Assembly (NCBI GenBank): GCA_024036415.1
Contig: JAMWET010001652.1
Span: 666,001 to 730,000, forward strand
Length of the DNA stretch: 64,000 bases
Reading direction: 5' to 3'
From: Prochilodus magdalenae
Lineage: Eukaryota > Chordata > Actinopteri > Characiformes > Prochilodontidae
Part shown: piece after piece, positions 37,713 to 49,976 of the stretch
Numbering within the stretch: position 1 is the first letter of the stretch
How the letters are laid out: each line of letters starts with the position of its first letter
Position numbers and translations under genes: made by a program
Notes under the pieces: generated by a model
The model's database searches: none
What the model was told of the DNA's origin: nothing
What the model saw: only the letters and a program-made list of their open reading frames with translations

Positions 37713-39206
37713 TGCAATACTGTATCTGGACAGAGACAGACGCGCTGCACAGAGAGAAAGAGATGCACATGATGTCCTTTCTGAGTACATGGTGACCAAT
37801 TTTATTAACATTAAATTATTATATTAACAGTTTTATTTTTAATGTGGCACTTTGTGGACCTTTCTGTTTGTTATATTATAAAATTACTAACACTGAGAAA
37901 AAATAAGTATGTAAGTCATGCATCATAAAACTCATGATGTCATGATGTCATATGACTGCCCAGCTGCAGTCTGAGCTCTGTAGGCGTAGCCTGTTTTAGC
38001 ACAGTCCTGAGCACTTTAAGAAATTACAATCAGATTTCGGCTAATGCAGCTACGTCACTGTTTACATCTATTTCATTGTAATATGACCCTTTGATATTCA
38101 TTGTGTGAATACTACTGTGCTGTATTGATTGCCCAAGTAACTCTGGCAAGGACTATGTGCTATAGAGTGGCCAGTGCTAAGCACTGTATGGAAAATAATA
38201 CAGCAGATTCTAATACAGCAGAAGCAAACATTCTGGCTGTAGCGGTGCAGATTAGCTGTTGTAATCTGAATCAGCAAAAGCCTGTTTATGCCAAGAAGTC
38301 GCCAGTGGAGCTACATTCCCTAAAGCCTATTTTATTCTTTCCTTCAACTTATATTGGTTTAGCTTTATCAAGGATTTAACCTAGACAAATCTGATCTTTC
38401 ACCTCTGCTTTCATATAGGCCTGATGATGAGAAAGCCTCTCTGAAAATCCCCTCGGATCACTGTCATTTGCGTCTCTATTTTAATCCTGCTCGTGAATCT
38501 TCTAGAGAAAACCGATGGCTCAGAGGAATGAGGACTGTGCCTGTCTGTAGATTGGAGTTGCAGACTATCCGTGTTGTTTTACACTGGAGTTTCATTGGGA
38601 AGCAGTGTAGATTGTTTTATTCTGTGCCATGGACAGCTTTAAATTTAAAGCTGCCTAGAGCTTTACATGGCTCATTGTAAAACGCTTAAAGTGAAAAAGG
38701 CTTGATGTTGCTTGATGTTCTAAAACACTGAGGAACACCAGATTACTCTCACGTCACTCTGGTCATAAACCCTAATGGGAAAAGAACACAAGTGCTGTCA
38801 GTAGTTGTAACATTAATTCTATTGATAGAGTATTAGGCATTTACTGTATACTGTAATTGCAATAGTTGCATTTTTGCTGGGTTAACAGTGGCTGTAAAAA
38901 ACCTTTATTTTGATCTATAAAAATATCCTTTATCATTCATAGGAGGCTTACACAAGATTTGCCATGATAGCACTTTTTTCTCTCTTAACAATATAGATAT
39001 TGAACTCTTGGGTAACAGCTGGTACTGATCCAGTGCCAGGGGCTTAGAATATTAGCTGCCAGATTGTCTGTGATGAACATTTTAACTGTATGTTTTGTTC
39101 ATTATATGGCGCTATTAGTACACGCACAAATGTCTGATTTGGCCAAACTTTCGAATTTTATTTTACAGTTAATAGTTCCCAAACAGGCGTCTTAGTGTAA
39201 GTGCTA
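37713..39206. other. non-coding stretch between polypurine array and Tc1 element
   Basis: Unique sequence. Frames of 92 and 70 codons at 38101 and 38468 show no recognisable homology. The stretch 40852-42559 between the Tc1 element and the candidate promoter is also unassigned. Confidence 0.5.
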
Positions 39207-40851
39207 CAGTGGGGTGCGAAAGTTTGGGCAGCGTTGTTAATTTTCCTGATTTACCTTTATAAAGCATTGATTGTTTGGATAAAAAATTCTGTTAAATATA
39301 TCATATAGGGGACAAACAGTGATATTTGAGAAGTGAAATGAGGTTTATATGATTTACAAAAAGTGTGCAATAATTGTCTAAACAAAATTAGGCAGGTGCA
39401 TAAATTTGGGCACCAAAAAAAAAAACCTTAACTCAATATTTAGTAGATCCTCCTTTCGCAGAAATAACAGCCTCTAAATGCTTCCTATTGCTTCTAATGA
39501 GAGTCTGGATTGTGGCTGAAGGTATTTTAGACCATTCTTCTTTACAAAACATCTCTAGTTCTTTCAGGTTTGATGGTTTCGAGCATGGACAGCTCTCTTT
39601 AAGTGACACCACAGATTTTCAATAATATTCAGGTCTGGGGACTGAGATGGCCATTCCAGAACGTTGTACTTGTTCCTCTGCATGAATGCATTAGTAGATT
39701 TTGAGCAGTGTTTAGGGTCGTTGTCTTGTTGGAAGATCCAGGCCGGCGCAGCTTCAGCTTTGTCACTGAGTACTGGACATTGGTCTCCAGAATCTGCTGA
39801 TATTGATTGGAATCCATGCGTCCCTCAACTTTAACAAGATTCCCAGTCACTGTACTGGCCACATAGCCCCACAGCATGATGGAACCACCACCAAATTTTA
39901 CTGTAGGTAGCAGGTGTTTTTCTTGGAGTGCTGTGTTCTTTTTCCTCCATGCATAACGGCCCTTGTTCTGCCCAAATAACTCTATTTTAGTTTCATCAGT
40001 CCACAGCACCTTATTCCAAAATGAAGCTGGCTTGTCCAAATGTGCTTTAGCATACCTCAAGCGGCTCTGTTTGTGATGTGGGTGGAGAAAAGGCTTCCTC
40101 TGCATCACTCTCCCATACAGCATCTCCTTGTGTAAAGTGCACCGAATAGTTGAACGATGCACAGTGACTCCATCAGCAGCAAGATCATGTTGTAGGTCTT
40201 TGGTGCTGGTCTGTGGGTTGATTCTGACTGTTCTCAACATCCTTCGCTGTTGAGAACTGCTGTTATTCGAGATTTTTCTTGGTCTGCCACTTCGAGCTTT
40301 GACTTGAACTGTGCCTGTGGTCTTCCATTTTCTCACAATATTACTCACAGTGGAGACTGAAAGCTGAAATCTCTGAGATAGCTTTCTGTATCCTTCCCCC
40401 GAACCATGACGGTGAACAACCTTTGTTTTCAGGTCATTTGAAAGTTGTTTTGAGACTCCCATGGTGCGACTCTTCAGAGAAGATGCAAAGAGGAGAAAAC
40501 CTTACAGTTGCCCCCCTTAAATACCCTGTCTCATAATTGGAGTCACCTGTGTATGGAGGTCAAGGGTCACTGAACTTACCAAACCAAATTTGAGTTCTAA
40601 TAATTAGTTCTAAAGGTTTTGAAATCAATAAAATGACAACAGTGCCCAAATTTATCCACCTGCCTACTTTTGTTTAACCAATTATTGCACACTTTCTGTA
40701 AATCATATAAACTTCATTTCACTTCTCAAATATCACTGTGTTTGTCCCCTAAATGATATATATAACGGAATCTTTTTATCCAAACAATCAATGCTATATA
40801 AAGGTAAATCAGGAAAATTAACAAGGCTGCCCAAACTTTCGCACCCCACTG
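39207..40851 (-). mobile_element. nearly complete Tc1/mariner transposon
   Basis: A 1645-bp element with TA on both sides. It is bounded by CAGTGGGGTGCGAAAGTTTG and its exact inverse. The inverted repeats extend, with mismatches, for about 200 bases (both ends include the CTCAAATATCACTG and GATTTACAG blocks), longer than in the simplest Tc1 elements. The length, TA target and internal transposase are typical of Tc1. The ends look intact, so it might still be mobilised by transposase supplied from elsewhere. Confidence 0.93.
39433..40462 (-). pseudogene. Tc1 transposase with two frameshifts
   Basis: The frame opens at 40462 (MGVSKQLSNDLKTKVVHRHG). Residues 8-46 form the first helix-turn-helix, GRPRK (59-63) is the AT-hook-like motif and residues 70-120 the second DNA-binding domain. 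LWTDETKIELFG carries the first catalytic Asp (D156). The open frame runs 277 codons to 39629 but leaves the true frame near 39760-39785. In the neighbouring frame the second Asp motif (QDNDPKH) and the Glu motif (LNIIENLW) follow. A second shift near 39568-39585 is needed to reach the natural end, KGGSTKY, and its stop at 39433. All three catalytic residues survive, split over frames, which indicates recent inactivation or sequencing errors. Confidence 0.9.
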
Positions 40852-42559
40852 TACATCCTGCAACAAGATGGAACAGGAAATATGAATAAGAAGCTAATGA
40901 TAATATGATCTCCATCCACTGTAACTGTAAGTTGCTGTACAACAGACTGTAGCACTTGAGGTTTGCTGGTTTAGCCTTTAATTTACTACATATCGTCGCT
41001 GTCCAAAAAAAACAAAACATGTATCTTAATTTTTGTCTGTTTTATACAACATTTGACCACAGCAGCTGCCATTTACACTGTGTGAAAACCCCATGATGAA
41101 TGGGCCAACAGAAATGGCCCAGAATGGCTTGGGGAAAAAGTCTGGTTCCATTGACTTCCATTAAGATGAACTTCTCCTGTAAAGTTACCGTTTTGAGCTA
41201 CTTGTTTTTCTTTGGACAGCGACAATATACATATGTAAGAGTTAACATTGTTGTTTAGATAAGTGTTCTTATTCTTGTGTCTGTGAATTTATTCATTAGC
41301 ACACAGTAAGTGGTTTAAAATGCTACAAGCCCACTGGGGATTATCCCGATTCTCCCAGTTACCCACTCTGGCACTGGAGACAGAGACTTCACTACCCAGT
41401 AAATGATTGAAATGTCAAATACTGATATTCTGTAAATATGGGATGTATGGGATGTATATATTTTTTATATTACCAGTTAAAAGTTGTTGTGTATGTTTTT
41501 ATGCATTTTAAAAAATGTGTTTTTTATTTTTGGAAAACCATGGAAAATTTTTGTGGTCAGCTAAAATCATTGGGATCAACTTAAATAATTGTCAGCAGGT
41601 GATTTTGGGTAATAACTGTGACAAGCTAAGTATTATACTAAAATGACTATTCTACAGCATCACTCCACACCATGCGAGTGAGGGTTTCATTTCTGGCCAG
41701 ATTTGTTCCAGGATTGGATTCATCATTTTTTTCCCTCTGCTTTTCTGTTTTTACCTGAGATATTGATATACTATTTCTTATAGGGCTATCTCTAGCCTGC
41801 GTTTTGATATGGACATAAGTTATCTGTATAGGGAACCACCTTAAGGGCATCAGTAGTGTTGATCTAGAGGTCCCCTACCCGACCTAAACCTGGGAGGTCC
41901 TGACAGATTATAATTTTTCAGGCCAGATTCACTGTAGTACTCAGGAGAACTGGGCAAACGTGTCCCTAAATAAAACTAGTGTAACAGCATCAGTCCTACC
42001 ATACATGGTGGCCACATCAGGCCACAGCAGATGTTGCTTGTTAAGCCACTTATACTGACCCTGTGCCAGGTACGCACAGCAATTCCACAAAATTGGAAAT
42101 ACGCTTAGTAATGAAGCGAAGCACATTAGAGTCTCGTTGGATCAGGTTTCAAAAAAATCAAAGGTACAGGTCAGGTTTGGTCATCAAGTTCATACCCATG
42201 CAGGGCACTTTGCTGACCTGGTTTTAGAATTGCTAATGTCCCTGACCTTTCCATGAACACTGCTGCCCTTAAAGGTCATGACCTCCCCATTATGCAAACA
42301 TGGCTAACAAAGAATGAAAGCTAGTCAGGACCAGCTAGCATGGCTTTGAATGCATGTTGCTAACTGAGAGCTCTCATTAATTATTAGCCACATTAGCAGT
42401 GTTAGGTGAAGTATTCCTTTAATAACGACACTGCGATCCTCCCATTCCCCGTTCCAGGGTTTTTGTAAGTACCAGCTGTTGCCATCTTAGTCTTACGTTA
42501 GAAAAGGGTTTGCTCTGTTGCGTGATTCATAGTCGGTTTACGCTTTTGTGCACAGTACA

Positions 42560-43030
42560 TCCTGGGGCTTTGTGTGGTTGGTGATTTTTCTCTCTGGACT
42601 GTTCTTGTGCTTTCCCTTTCCTACATTCTTGAGGGAGGGATGAAGGCATTCTGGGATGTGTCGTGACTCTCATCATGAAGGGAAGATGGCGTTCAACCTA
42701 GAGCTTGAAGCTTCTAACACGCCAGGCGGTCTGGGACAGAGAGTGAAAAGTGGATTGGCACAAGGCTGCTTGGTTTCGACTGTGCGTAGAGCCATCAGTC
42801 ACTGTGTGTGTTATGGTTTGCCTTGTGTGCTCTGTTTCCAGGCAGCCAATGGCAGTGCAGGTCTCCCTCATCCAGCGAATCAGAGGACGGCATGCCTCCT
42901 CTTAGCCCGCCTGCCCTTGGCTTCATTAATATTCAGCGACTGCAGCGCTCCATCATGGGCTCAGGTGCCGCGTGGAGCTAAGTGAACATGTGAACGCAGG
43001 CGACGTAACGCGTGCACACAATAGCCGGCG
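42560..43030 (+). promoter_or_regulatory. candidate promoter region upstream of the ank3 first exon
   Basis: This stretch 1-1.4 kb before the ank3 ATG is richer in G+C and CpG than its surroundings. It has an AAGATGGCG motif like a YY1 site (42683-42691), a CCAAT box (42846-42850) and a CRE-like ACGTAACG (43003-43010). No TATA box was recognised. YY1 and CCAAT motifs are common near start sites of CpG-type promoters. That this is the ank3 promoter is inferred from position and motifs; no transcription start can be fixed from sequence alone. Confidence 0.35.
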
Positions 43031-43499
43031 TTCATATGGGAGGTCGTCAATACAGCATTGTTGTGTGGCTGTAAATCTACACATCTCCCCTTTTTTCTGC
43101 CCTCCCTGAGAAAAGCTCTGATTAACTGATAAACGGTCGGAGAGCGGGGCTTTTGTTGACGCTCCTATGTGCTTATCATTCTTGCAGATGGAAGGATGAA
43201 TGCCAGTGTAATCATAAATCTTGATTTTCACTGTTATGCATTAATTCCACAGCTTATTTCATTCACCTGTTTTGCTGTGCATGGTCTGTAGACTCTTATA
43301 CGCCAGAGCCTGAGATTAAGGTCTGTTTCATTGCGTAATAAAGTATATCTCGCAGTGTATTTCGCATTGTATGTGAAAGCTAGACTGGGACATCATGATT
43401 GTTTCCACATAAAGCAATTTGCTCTGGATCATTCTGCCGTGAGGGCTCATGTATGACACGGCTGCTTTATTACCACCAGCCTGCGTACATCCCCCCACC

Positions 43500-43988
43500 C
43501 ATTGGTGTGTGTGTTAATCTGCACCCCACCCACCCACCCACCCCCCAGTCCCCTCCCCACACTTAGGCACTTCCAGCTGGTGGTGAAGGATACAAGCAGA
43601 AGACTGCCTCTCACTGTCCCAGCTGCTTCCCTCCCTTGTTCCCTCCCTCCCTGGCTCTCTCTGTCTCTTTCTCTCTCGCTCTATCAGCCTCATTCCATCC
43701 TTCGCTCTCTGCCCACCGTGGCGATGGGATCAGGTAGGGCCTGGAGGAACAGGAAGAAATCGACCAAGAGGAAACTGCCGTCTCCGTAGAAACGCACACA
43801 TATAGCCTTGAGCATCACCTCCCCAGCAGTGGATAACCACGTTTTGTGACTGAGAAACCTCCTTCATCACCTTGTTTTGTCTTAGGAGGGTCTGGTACCT
43901 TTTCCGGGTTTTATATCCGTTTTTTTTCCGGAGGTCACCTCATTTCTTATTTTGTAAGACATAAAAGGATAACCCTGATCTCTTAGCC
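43500..43988 (+). promoter_or_regulatory. probable ank3 5' leader with upstream reading frames
   Basis: The sequence before the ank3 ATG is C/T-rich (43590-43690) with two upstream ATGs in one frame. ATG 43502 opens a 95-codon frame and ATG 43724 (context GTGGCGATGG) a 21-codon one; both stop at 43787-43789. The short product is very basic (WRNRKKSTKRK). A donor-like CAG|GTAGGG lies at 43733|43734, so part of the leader could be removed or used alternatively. Whether these frames are transcribed, and whether they damp ank3 translation, is inference. Confidence 0.3.
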
Positions 43989-44111
43989 ATGGCGCATGCC
44001 GCGTCCCAGCTGAAGAAGAAGGCGGATTTGGAGCTCACGGCTGCCGAGGAGGAGAAGGAGAAGGAGAGGAAGAGGAGGTCCAGGAAGAGGTCTCAGGAAA
44101 CGAAGAAAAAG
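43989..44111 (+). CDS. ank3: ankyrin-3 (ankyrin-G), first coding exon (partial gene)
   Basis: Ankyrin-G is a membrane-cytoskeleton adaptor. It ties voltage-gated sodium and KCNQ channels and L1-family adhesion proteins to spectrin at the axon initial segment and nodes of Ranvier. This exon encodes 41 residues, opening MAHAASQLKK, followed by an acidic stretch (residues 13-27) and a Lys/Arg-rich end (RKRRSRKRS, then KKK). Order and composition match, from memory, the N terminus of the vertebrate ANK3 isoform that starts the same way; there too the first exon ends after a KKK and precedes the ankyrin repeats. The ATG lies in GCCATGG, an ideal Kozak context. The exon is exactly 41 codons (phase 0) and is followed by GTACCG, a usable though non-consensus donor. 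Reading on into the intron adds unrelated residues. No ankyrin-repeat exon was seen in the remaining 19.9 kb. ANK1 and ANK2 start differently in the isoforms I know, so ank3 is preferred; I cannot say which fish duplicate this is. Confidence 0.88.
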
Positions 44112-47100
44112 GTACCGTCCGGGGATGCACATTCCACTGGGTTGTCTCGGACACCGGCTCGCTCACACAAGCACGTTGGGTGGGCTGCCAAAGGCTAAAG
44201 CACTGGGCTTTGTCTGAGGGTGATGGGCTTTATTTCCTGAGCCTGTGTCACCTGTTCCTGAAGCTGCCTGAAAGACTGCAGTGAGGGATGCTGCAGCCTA
44301 CTCAGGCAGGACAGGCTTATTTATAGGAGCAGCATGTGCCTCACAAAGAAAAGAACACACCAGAGATACACAATAGAAAAGCTCGGGTGCTTCTGGTCTA
44401 CATCTGGTTTCACATTTGTATGGGCAGATCTGTGTAGGTTATCATTACTGTTGACCAGATTTGTCTCGGTTGTGATCTCCATGATTTCGCAACAGAGCGT
44501 CCTTCAGAGGTTTGAGACGTTTCCGCTCTTTGCGGATTTTGTTTTCCCGCAGTTGTTTCCAGACTCATTCATCTCGATTGCTGATATTATATGAGCTGTG
44601 GTTCAGCGGAGATGCTCTTGTTGGAACGTATATGTATGCCGTGTACCAAGACACTACCACCTGAGTGGTCACCGTAATTAGTGTGAGTGGTTTATGTCTC
44701 CGATTCCTTAGAGGAGACCAGCAGTCTCCCGGGGGCTTTTCGGAAGACTCTTTGCCCCCAGCAATGTTCCCTCTCCGCCTCCTCCTTTTCCCTCATGCCC
44801 CTTTATTTACCTCTCTTCTACCTGCCTGTCCAACCATCTCACAAGACCCTACTTCTCCTTAAACCCTAAAAGCAGCAGTGTGCCCACCTGGGGATCATAG
44901 AACAGTTTTAGTCCCATTTCCATCCATCACCCCCATGCAATGCTCATATGTGTTTGTGGTTTTTGAGGAGGTTGTCCTTTTTTGAGACTCTCATGGCACT
45001 GCTGTAGTTAAACTTGTCTTGTCTTATATTCATTGTGTGTGAGTGCGAGAATATGGAAGATGCTAGATCCTTTTTGGGTTTCTTTTCATGGCCCGTGTGC
45101 AAGGTTTTTATTAATTCATGCACCCAGCTCAGACTGAGAGCACGTCTTAGCAACCTTCCCGATGCCTGTGCGGTCCTCCCATCCTGTCATTAAATATGGC
45201 ACAGAGGGAGCATCAAATATACTATATGTATATGTATAGAACGATTAGAACGTTAGCGATTAGCCTATGCATGCTGATACTGTATCTGTTATCGCGGTTA
45301 GCTGGCGTAATTAGAGTAATGTATCCGCCTCAAAATAAACTGTTGCTGAAGGTTCGTGTCGAGTTTCATTTGAATGACTTGGTGTGGAGTAGCCTGCTGG
45401 GATTGGGTCCAGCCCGGTTGAGGACATCGTGTTCGGTAGTCAGAAGCCCTTAACAATCAACGTCTGACTGCCTGCCGTTCACCTTAAGCCAGAGTGACCT
45501 TACACTGTCTTATAGATCTGCTTGTATGCGTGTCTATGCATTCTCTAGAATGTCTTGACCTAAAAGACAAAACTGCTGCATCAGGTTCCACGGAACAGGT
45601 GTTCCAGCCCCGGCGTCAAGGTCAGAAGGCTTGCTCAGACGCCCTTACGCATATGACAGGATAACACAAGAATAAAACAAATGAAACCCCCCCCTTCTTT
45701 CGCTTTTGGAACGCTTGCTATGGGTGTAACACAATGCCTGCATTTCACATCAGCCCTTTAGGTCATTAGATGGGAGTGATGGAGAAGGCTCCCAGTTTAG
45801 CCATGGCCAAGGAGAACTGATGGCTGCATATCGATTGCCCTCCAATGATGACCGTGGGCTTCAGGAAACAAGCATAAAACATCCTCCATAAAATGAATGT
45901 GTTAATATTTACTCCACTAAATCAAGATGTCAGGCAAAACTGTGTCCCAAACGTTGTAAAAGGATTTTCAGGTTTCAGGCACAGCATTTGTAGCCGTTGT
46001 GTGTTATAGTTTTCTGTGGGGTAGCTTTTAGTAGCTTTGGACATCGAGTCCCTTTGGCTGCTACCGTGGACAGTGCTGAATCTGGGATGGCATCATGTAC
46101 ATGAAATGCTCTGAATGACTTTATTTGCAAGTTATGCATGAGAAATTCTCTTTTAGCCAGTCATCTGGAGGTGCATGTCATCAGAGATTGCAGTTCAGGC
46201 GTTTTATATACACAGTTCAGGTTGATATAGTGCAGTGATCAGAATAGCCATGCTAGCTAGTAGTAAGAATTGTCTTTTCTTGTAACACAGAAAGGTTTTG
46301 ATTTCAGATTTCAGTAGCCCTGTGATTCCCTCATGGTGATGTTGTCAGGATCTACATGCACACAAAATTAGATTTTTTGTGGTGAAATCTATGTGAGCAA
46401 GTCAACTAGAGGCACAATGTGTTTAATACCTGGAGCACAAATAATAAAGTTAATTGGAACTCATTTAGATTCTCATTAGATTTCAGAGATTCCTAAGATA
46501 AGTTTACATTGGTCACATTCTCAGGCTTAAAGTACATGCAAAATTTGATCATGTCTAGCGATAGGTACATGAGCATGCTAGCTAGAGGCAAGAATAATTG
46601 TGAGAAACGTAGCTTCTTGTGTGCGCTAAAGATGAAAGGAAAGCACCTAGTACATTTTAATTGCATTCATGTATCTGATGCTGTTATAGAGAGAGGCTTA
46701 CACAATGTGTTAGGAGTGGAAGCCAAATTGCTATGAAGAGTCGGCAGGAATCTGTGAGCCCCACGGCAGCTTGATCTGGTTAAAGTTATGATATTGGAGT
46801 TGGAGGCCAATACTACAGAGGCATTTGAAGCCTGGTGTAAGGGATGCGCAGTATGAATTTTATCAATATCATGAGGCGATGTTAGTAGACGGTAGTAAGT
46901 AAATATTTAGGAGCTTTTGATTGGATAATTACTGGAAATAAAAAACTTTTAGCAATTCTTTTAACCCTCAGTAGCTTTCAACCAGTAGCTTCTCTTTTCT
47001 TACACAACCATATGGGAAGATAGATCCCATGGTCATGGAAAATGTGTTACAGCATTTTAGAAGGGTGAAATTACTGGACTGCATCGCACAAAAGGAAACA

Positions 47101-48150
47101 ACCAAGGAGAAGCTGAAGTGACTGGATAGTAGAGAACCGTCAGCTACACAGAAGATCGCTTAAACGTATGCTGTAGTTAAATGCTAAAGAAAATATAGTA
47201 CAACTTGCTGTGTTTAAACATGATGAGAACTCACAGGATTGAGAGTGAACAGGGCATAAGAAAACTAGTTGTTAGTGAGTCTAATTGAGGAGAATAAGTT
47301 TTCAGTTGGAACAATGGAAAAAGGTCATGTGGTCTGATTAGTTCAGGAATGTCACTATGTTACATACGGTTGTAGAAACAATGCCACAGTGAATGCACAC
47401 CTAAAGGTGGTCCAACGGAATATAAGAGGTTTTGGATAAGTAGTGTACTGTTTTGAGCAGAACACTTAATGAACTGCATGTTTTATTATCAATAGAGCAT
47501 AATTAGGCCTTTTTGATTGCCACTGGATAGAGCATTGTAGTATCTGAAATACTGAACATCACTGTATTCTGAATTTCTATAGTGTATTTATAGTAGCTGT
47601 GCCCACAGCAGTGAGATGCTCTACCACATGACCAAGGATATTGCATATGATTTGTCCATCACAAAATGTTCACACTGCTGCTGTGTGTAAATAATAAGAT
47701 TGGTGCTTCTGTATTGTCTGTATAAGTACATTAGCCTGGATGCTAACATGGTACATTTGTACACAAAGCAGCTTCATGTTTAGTATAACAACATCATGTA
47801 AAGAGGACACAAGTCTTCCTTTTATCATGAGAATAGCAACACACAACAAAAAGTGGAGTCAAGTCACCTTTATTTCTACAGCACATTTAAAAGTCAAGTA
47901 GTTCTTTGGGCCAAAGAAATAAATAGCAAATAATTAACCATAACTATTTAAATTCAGCATAAAGGAAGCATGAATATAAAACAGATACAAGCCCTAATAG
48001 AGCTAGTGAACAGTCAGAGCTTATTCAAGCAGTCTGTCGTGTTTTACTGAGTATCCACGGTAAAATGTTTATATGCTTTAACTCCGTGTACTCCAATCAA
48101 ATTCTCTTTGTTACAGCAAAATATAATTGCCCCTGGTCAGGTGAAAATAA
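44112..48150 (+). other. ank3 intron 1, proximal part
   Basis: This begins at the GT after the ank3 exon. I see no second exon, no recognisable coding homology and no clear transposon. Short frames of up to 86 codons here have no protein-like composition. A short TTTATTTCTACAGCAC fragment near 47873 resembles the retroelement tails at 5.4 and 6.3 kb. Confidence 0.6.
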
Positions 48151-48155
48151 GTCAG

Positions 48156-48551
48156 GATCAGAATCAGAATCTCTTTATTTCACCAAGTATGTTACACATA
48201 CAAGGAATTTGTCTTGGTGAGAGCAACACGTAAGTAACAAAAACAAGTAACAAAAACACAGAACACAGATTATTTACAGTATTAAACTAAAGGAAAATGA
48301 CACCAATCAATAAATAGGGTAGGGGATAAATTAAAAAAGTAAAAAATACTAAAGGTAATAAAAAGCTGAAGAAGCTGAGAGATGTAAAACAGATTTAGTT
48401 AAAAAATATTATATATAGAAAGTTACAGATGACCTGAATATTTACAGAAAGAGAACATCTGTACAGGTGTGCAAATAGTCATAGTGCAAATAGGCAGAGT
48501 GGAAAAAGCAGTTCAGTCCAGTTTGGTACAGTTCAGTTGTATGTTTGAGGT
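48156..48551 (-). mobile_element. LINE 3' untranslated region
   Basis: This adjoins the stop of the reverse-transcriptase remnant at 48552 and ends at the left with CAGAATCAGAATCTCTTTATT, the 3' terminus of the element. The same terminal motif occurs at 15001. Confidence 0.7.
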
Positions 48552-48965
48552 TTACAGTGGGAGGTGTCCACTGTGGTTGAGGAGCGCTACAGCTCTGGGG
48601 AAAAAGCTGTTAGCATGACGTGTTGTGCTGGTTTTGATGGACCGCAGTCTTCTACCAGAGGGGAGTATCTGGAGGAGGAAGTGTCCAGAATGTGAGGGGT
48701 CAGATGTAATTTTGCCAGCACGCTTCCTCACCCTGCTGGTGTAGATCTGCTGAAGTGATGGCAGGTCACATCCAATGATCCTCTCTGCTGTCCTGATGAT
48801 GCGCTGGAGTTTGGTTCTTTCTTGTGAGGTGGAGGAACCAAACCAGATAGTTATGGAGGCTGTGAGAATGGACTCGATGATCGCTGTGTAGAACTGGATC
48901 ATCAGGGTCTGTGGCAGGTTGAATTTCTTGAGCTGTCTCAAGAAGAAGAAGAGAGAAGAAGTGCA
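48552..48965 (-). pseudogene. non-LTR retrotransposon ORF2 C terminus, 5'-truncated
   Basis: The minus-strand frame contains LRQLKKFNLPQTLMIQFYTA, SILTASITIWFGSSTSQERT, LQRIIRTAERIIGCDLPSLQ, IYTSRVRKRAGKI and LLPSGRRLRSIKTSTTRHAN, then FFPRAVALLN and a stop. This is the conserved C-terminal tail after the reverse-transcriptase domain in a large family of fish LINEs; I cannot place the clade with certainty (Rex/Babar-, L2- or I-like). The palm motif and the endonuclease are missing. Codons upstream of about 48965 in the 187-codon frame look unrelated. This is the usual 5' truncation of a dead-on-arrival insertion. Confidence 0.82.
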
Positions 48966-49976
48966 CATGCTCTTCAGACAACACAGTTCTGCACATGCTA
49001 ATGCACGATTGCTGTTTCTTTGTTGAATGTAGGATATCAGGAAAACAGAGAACGTGTAGCCTGAGCTGAAGTTATGCCATATTTGTATTTGATATTGTTT
49101 TTCCAGTATGTTCAACTCAGCATATACATTTCAACTAAAATGTGCAGGTATAGGCTGCCTGTAAAGGATTTGTACTTGTTCTGATGGTAGTGCCCTGAGG
49201 ATCTCCAGACATTTGTTTATGGCTGTGCAGTGTATGTTTTCTGTATGTTAAAACTGAAGGTGAGTTCAGACACAGGGGGTCACGCTCACCTAAAGCTTCA
49301 GGCCTGCAGCTGGATCCAGCTGTTGCTGTGGAAGTGTGAGTGCGTGCGTGCGTGTGTGTGCGTGTATCGTCTGTCCCACACGAGAGGAAGAAATCTATAC
49401 TCCAGTCTGCTATTCCTGGCTCTTGGCAGCGCTTCGTTCTCCGTCTTGGCCAAATAAAAACAAACAGGCTCGGAACTGTCTGCTGGTGTGTGTGTACCGC
49501 ACATGTATGTGTGTAGATGCACTGATTTAGTTTGCTGTTCTGTATGTTGCTCATTTTCAGCTGTTACCCAGGAGCCGGGGCTTGTTTGGCAGGTTCTAGG
49601 AGGGCAGAGGGAATATAATAGCGTGCCTTTCTTTCAGACGCTGTTTCTCAATGTGCTGCTTTGCTCCTCCTGTGTGTATAAATCATACTGTGTGTTTGTT
49701 GCCAGGTTCTGTTTCCTGAAATTGAGCATTATATTTGGTTGTGAGTGTAATTGGTGATAGATTCACCGTCTTGTTGTGGAGGTTTATTGTTGCTGCCTGT
49801 AGAGGCTGTAGTGGTGTTCCGCTTCATGACTTTGGCGCCCAGCAGAGCGCGAGGTGATTATTCATTTCCTCCAGAAGTCAAACAGAATCCAGTTCGCTGA
49901 CTGTTGAGCTTCGGATGGAAATAATCAGCACCTACTGGGTGATAATGTGCATGATCCCCATTAACAGTTAATAAAT

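Noticed and set aside
36441..37811. 456-codon open frame on the minus strand
   Set aside because: It is the complement of a GA-rich 27-bp minisatellite, a pure Ser/Leu/Tyr/Pro repeat with no domain or splice context.
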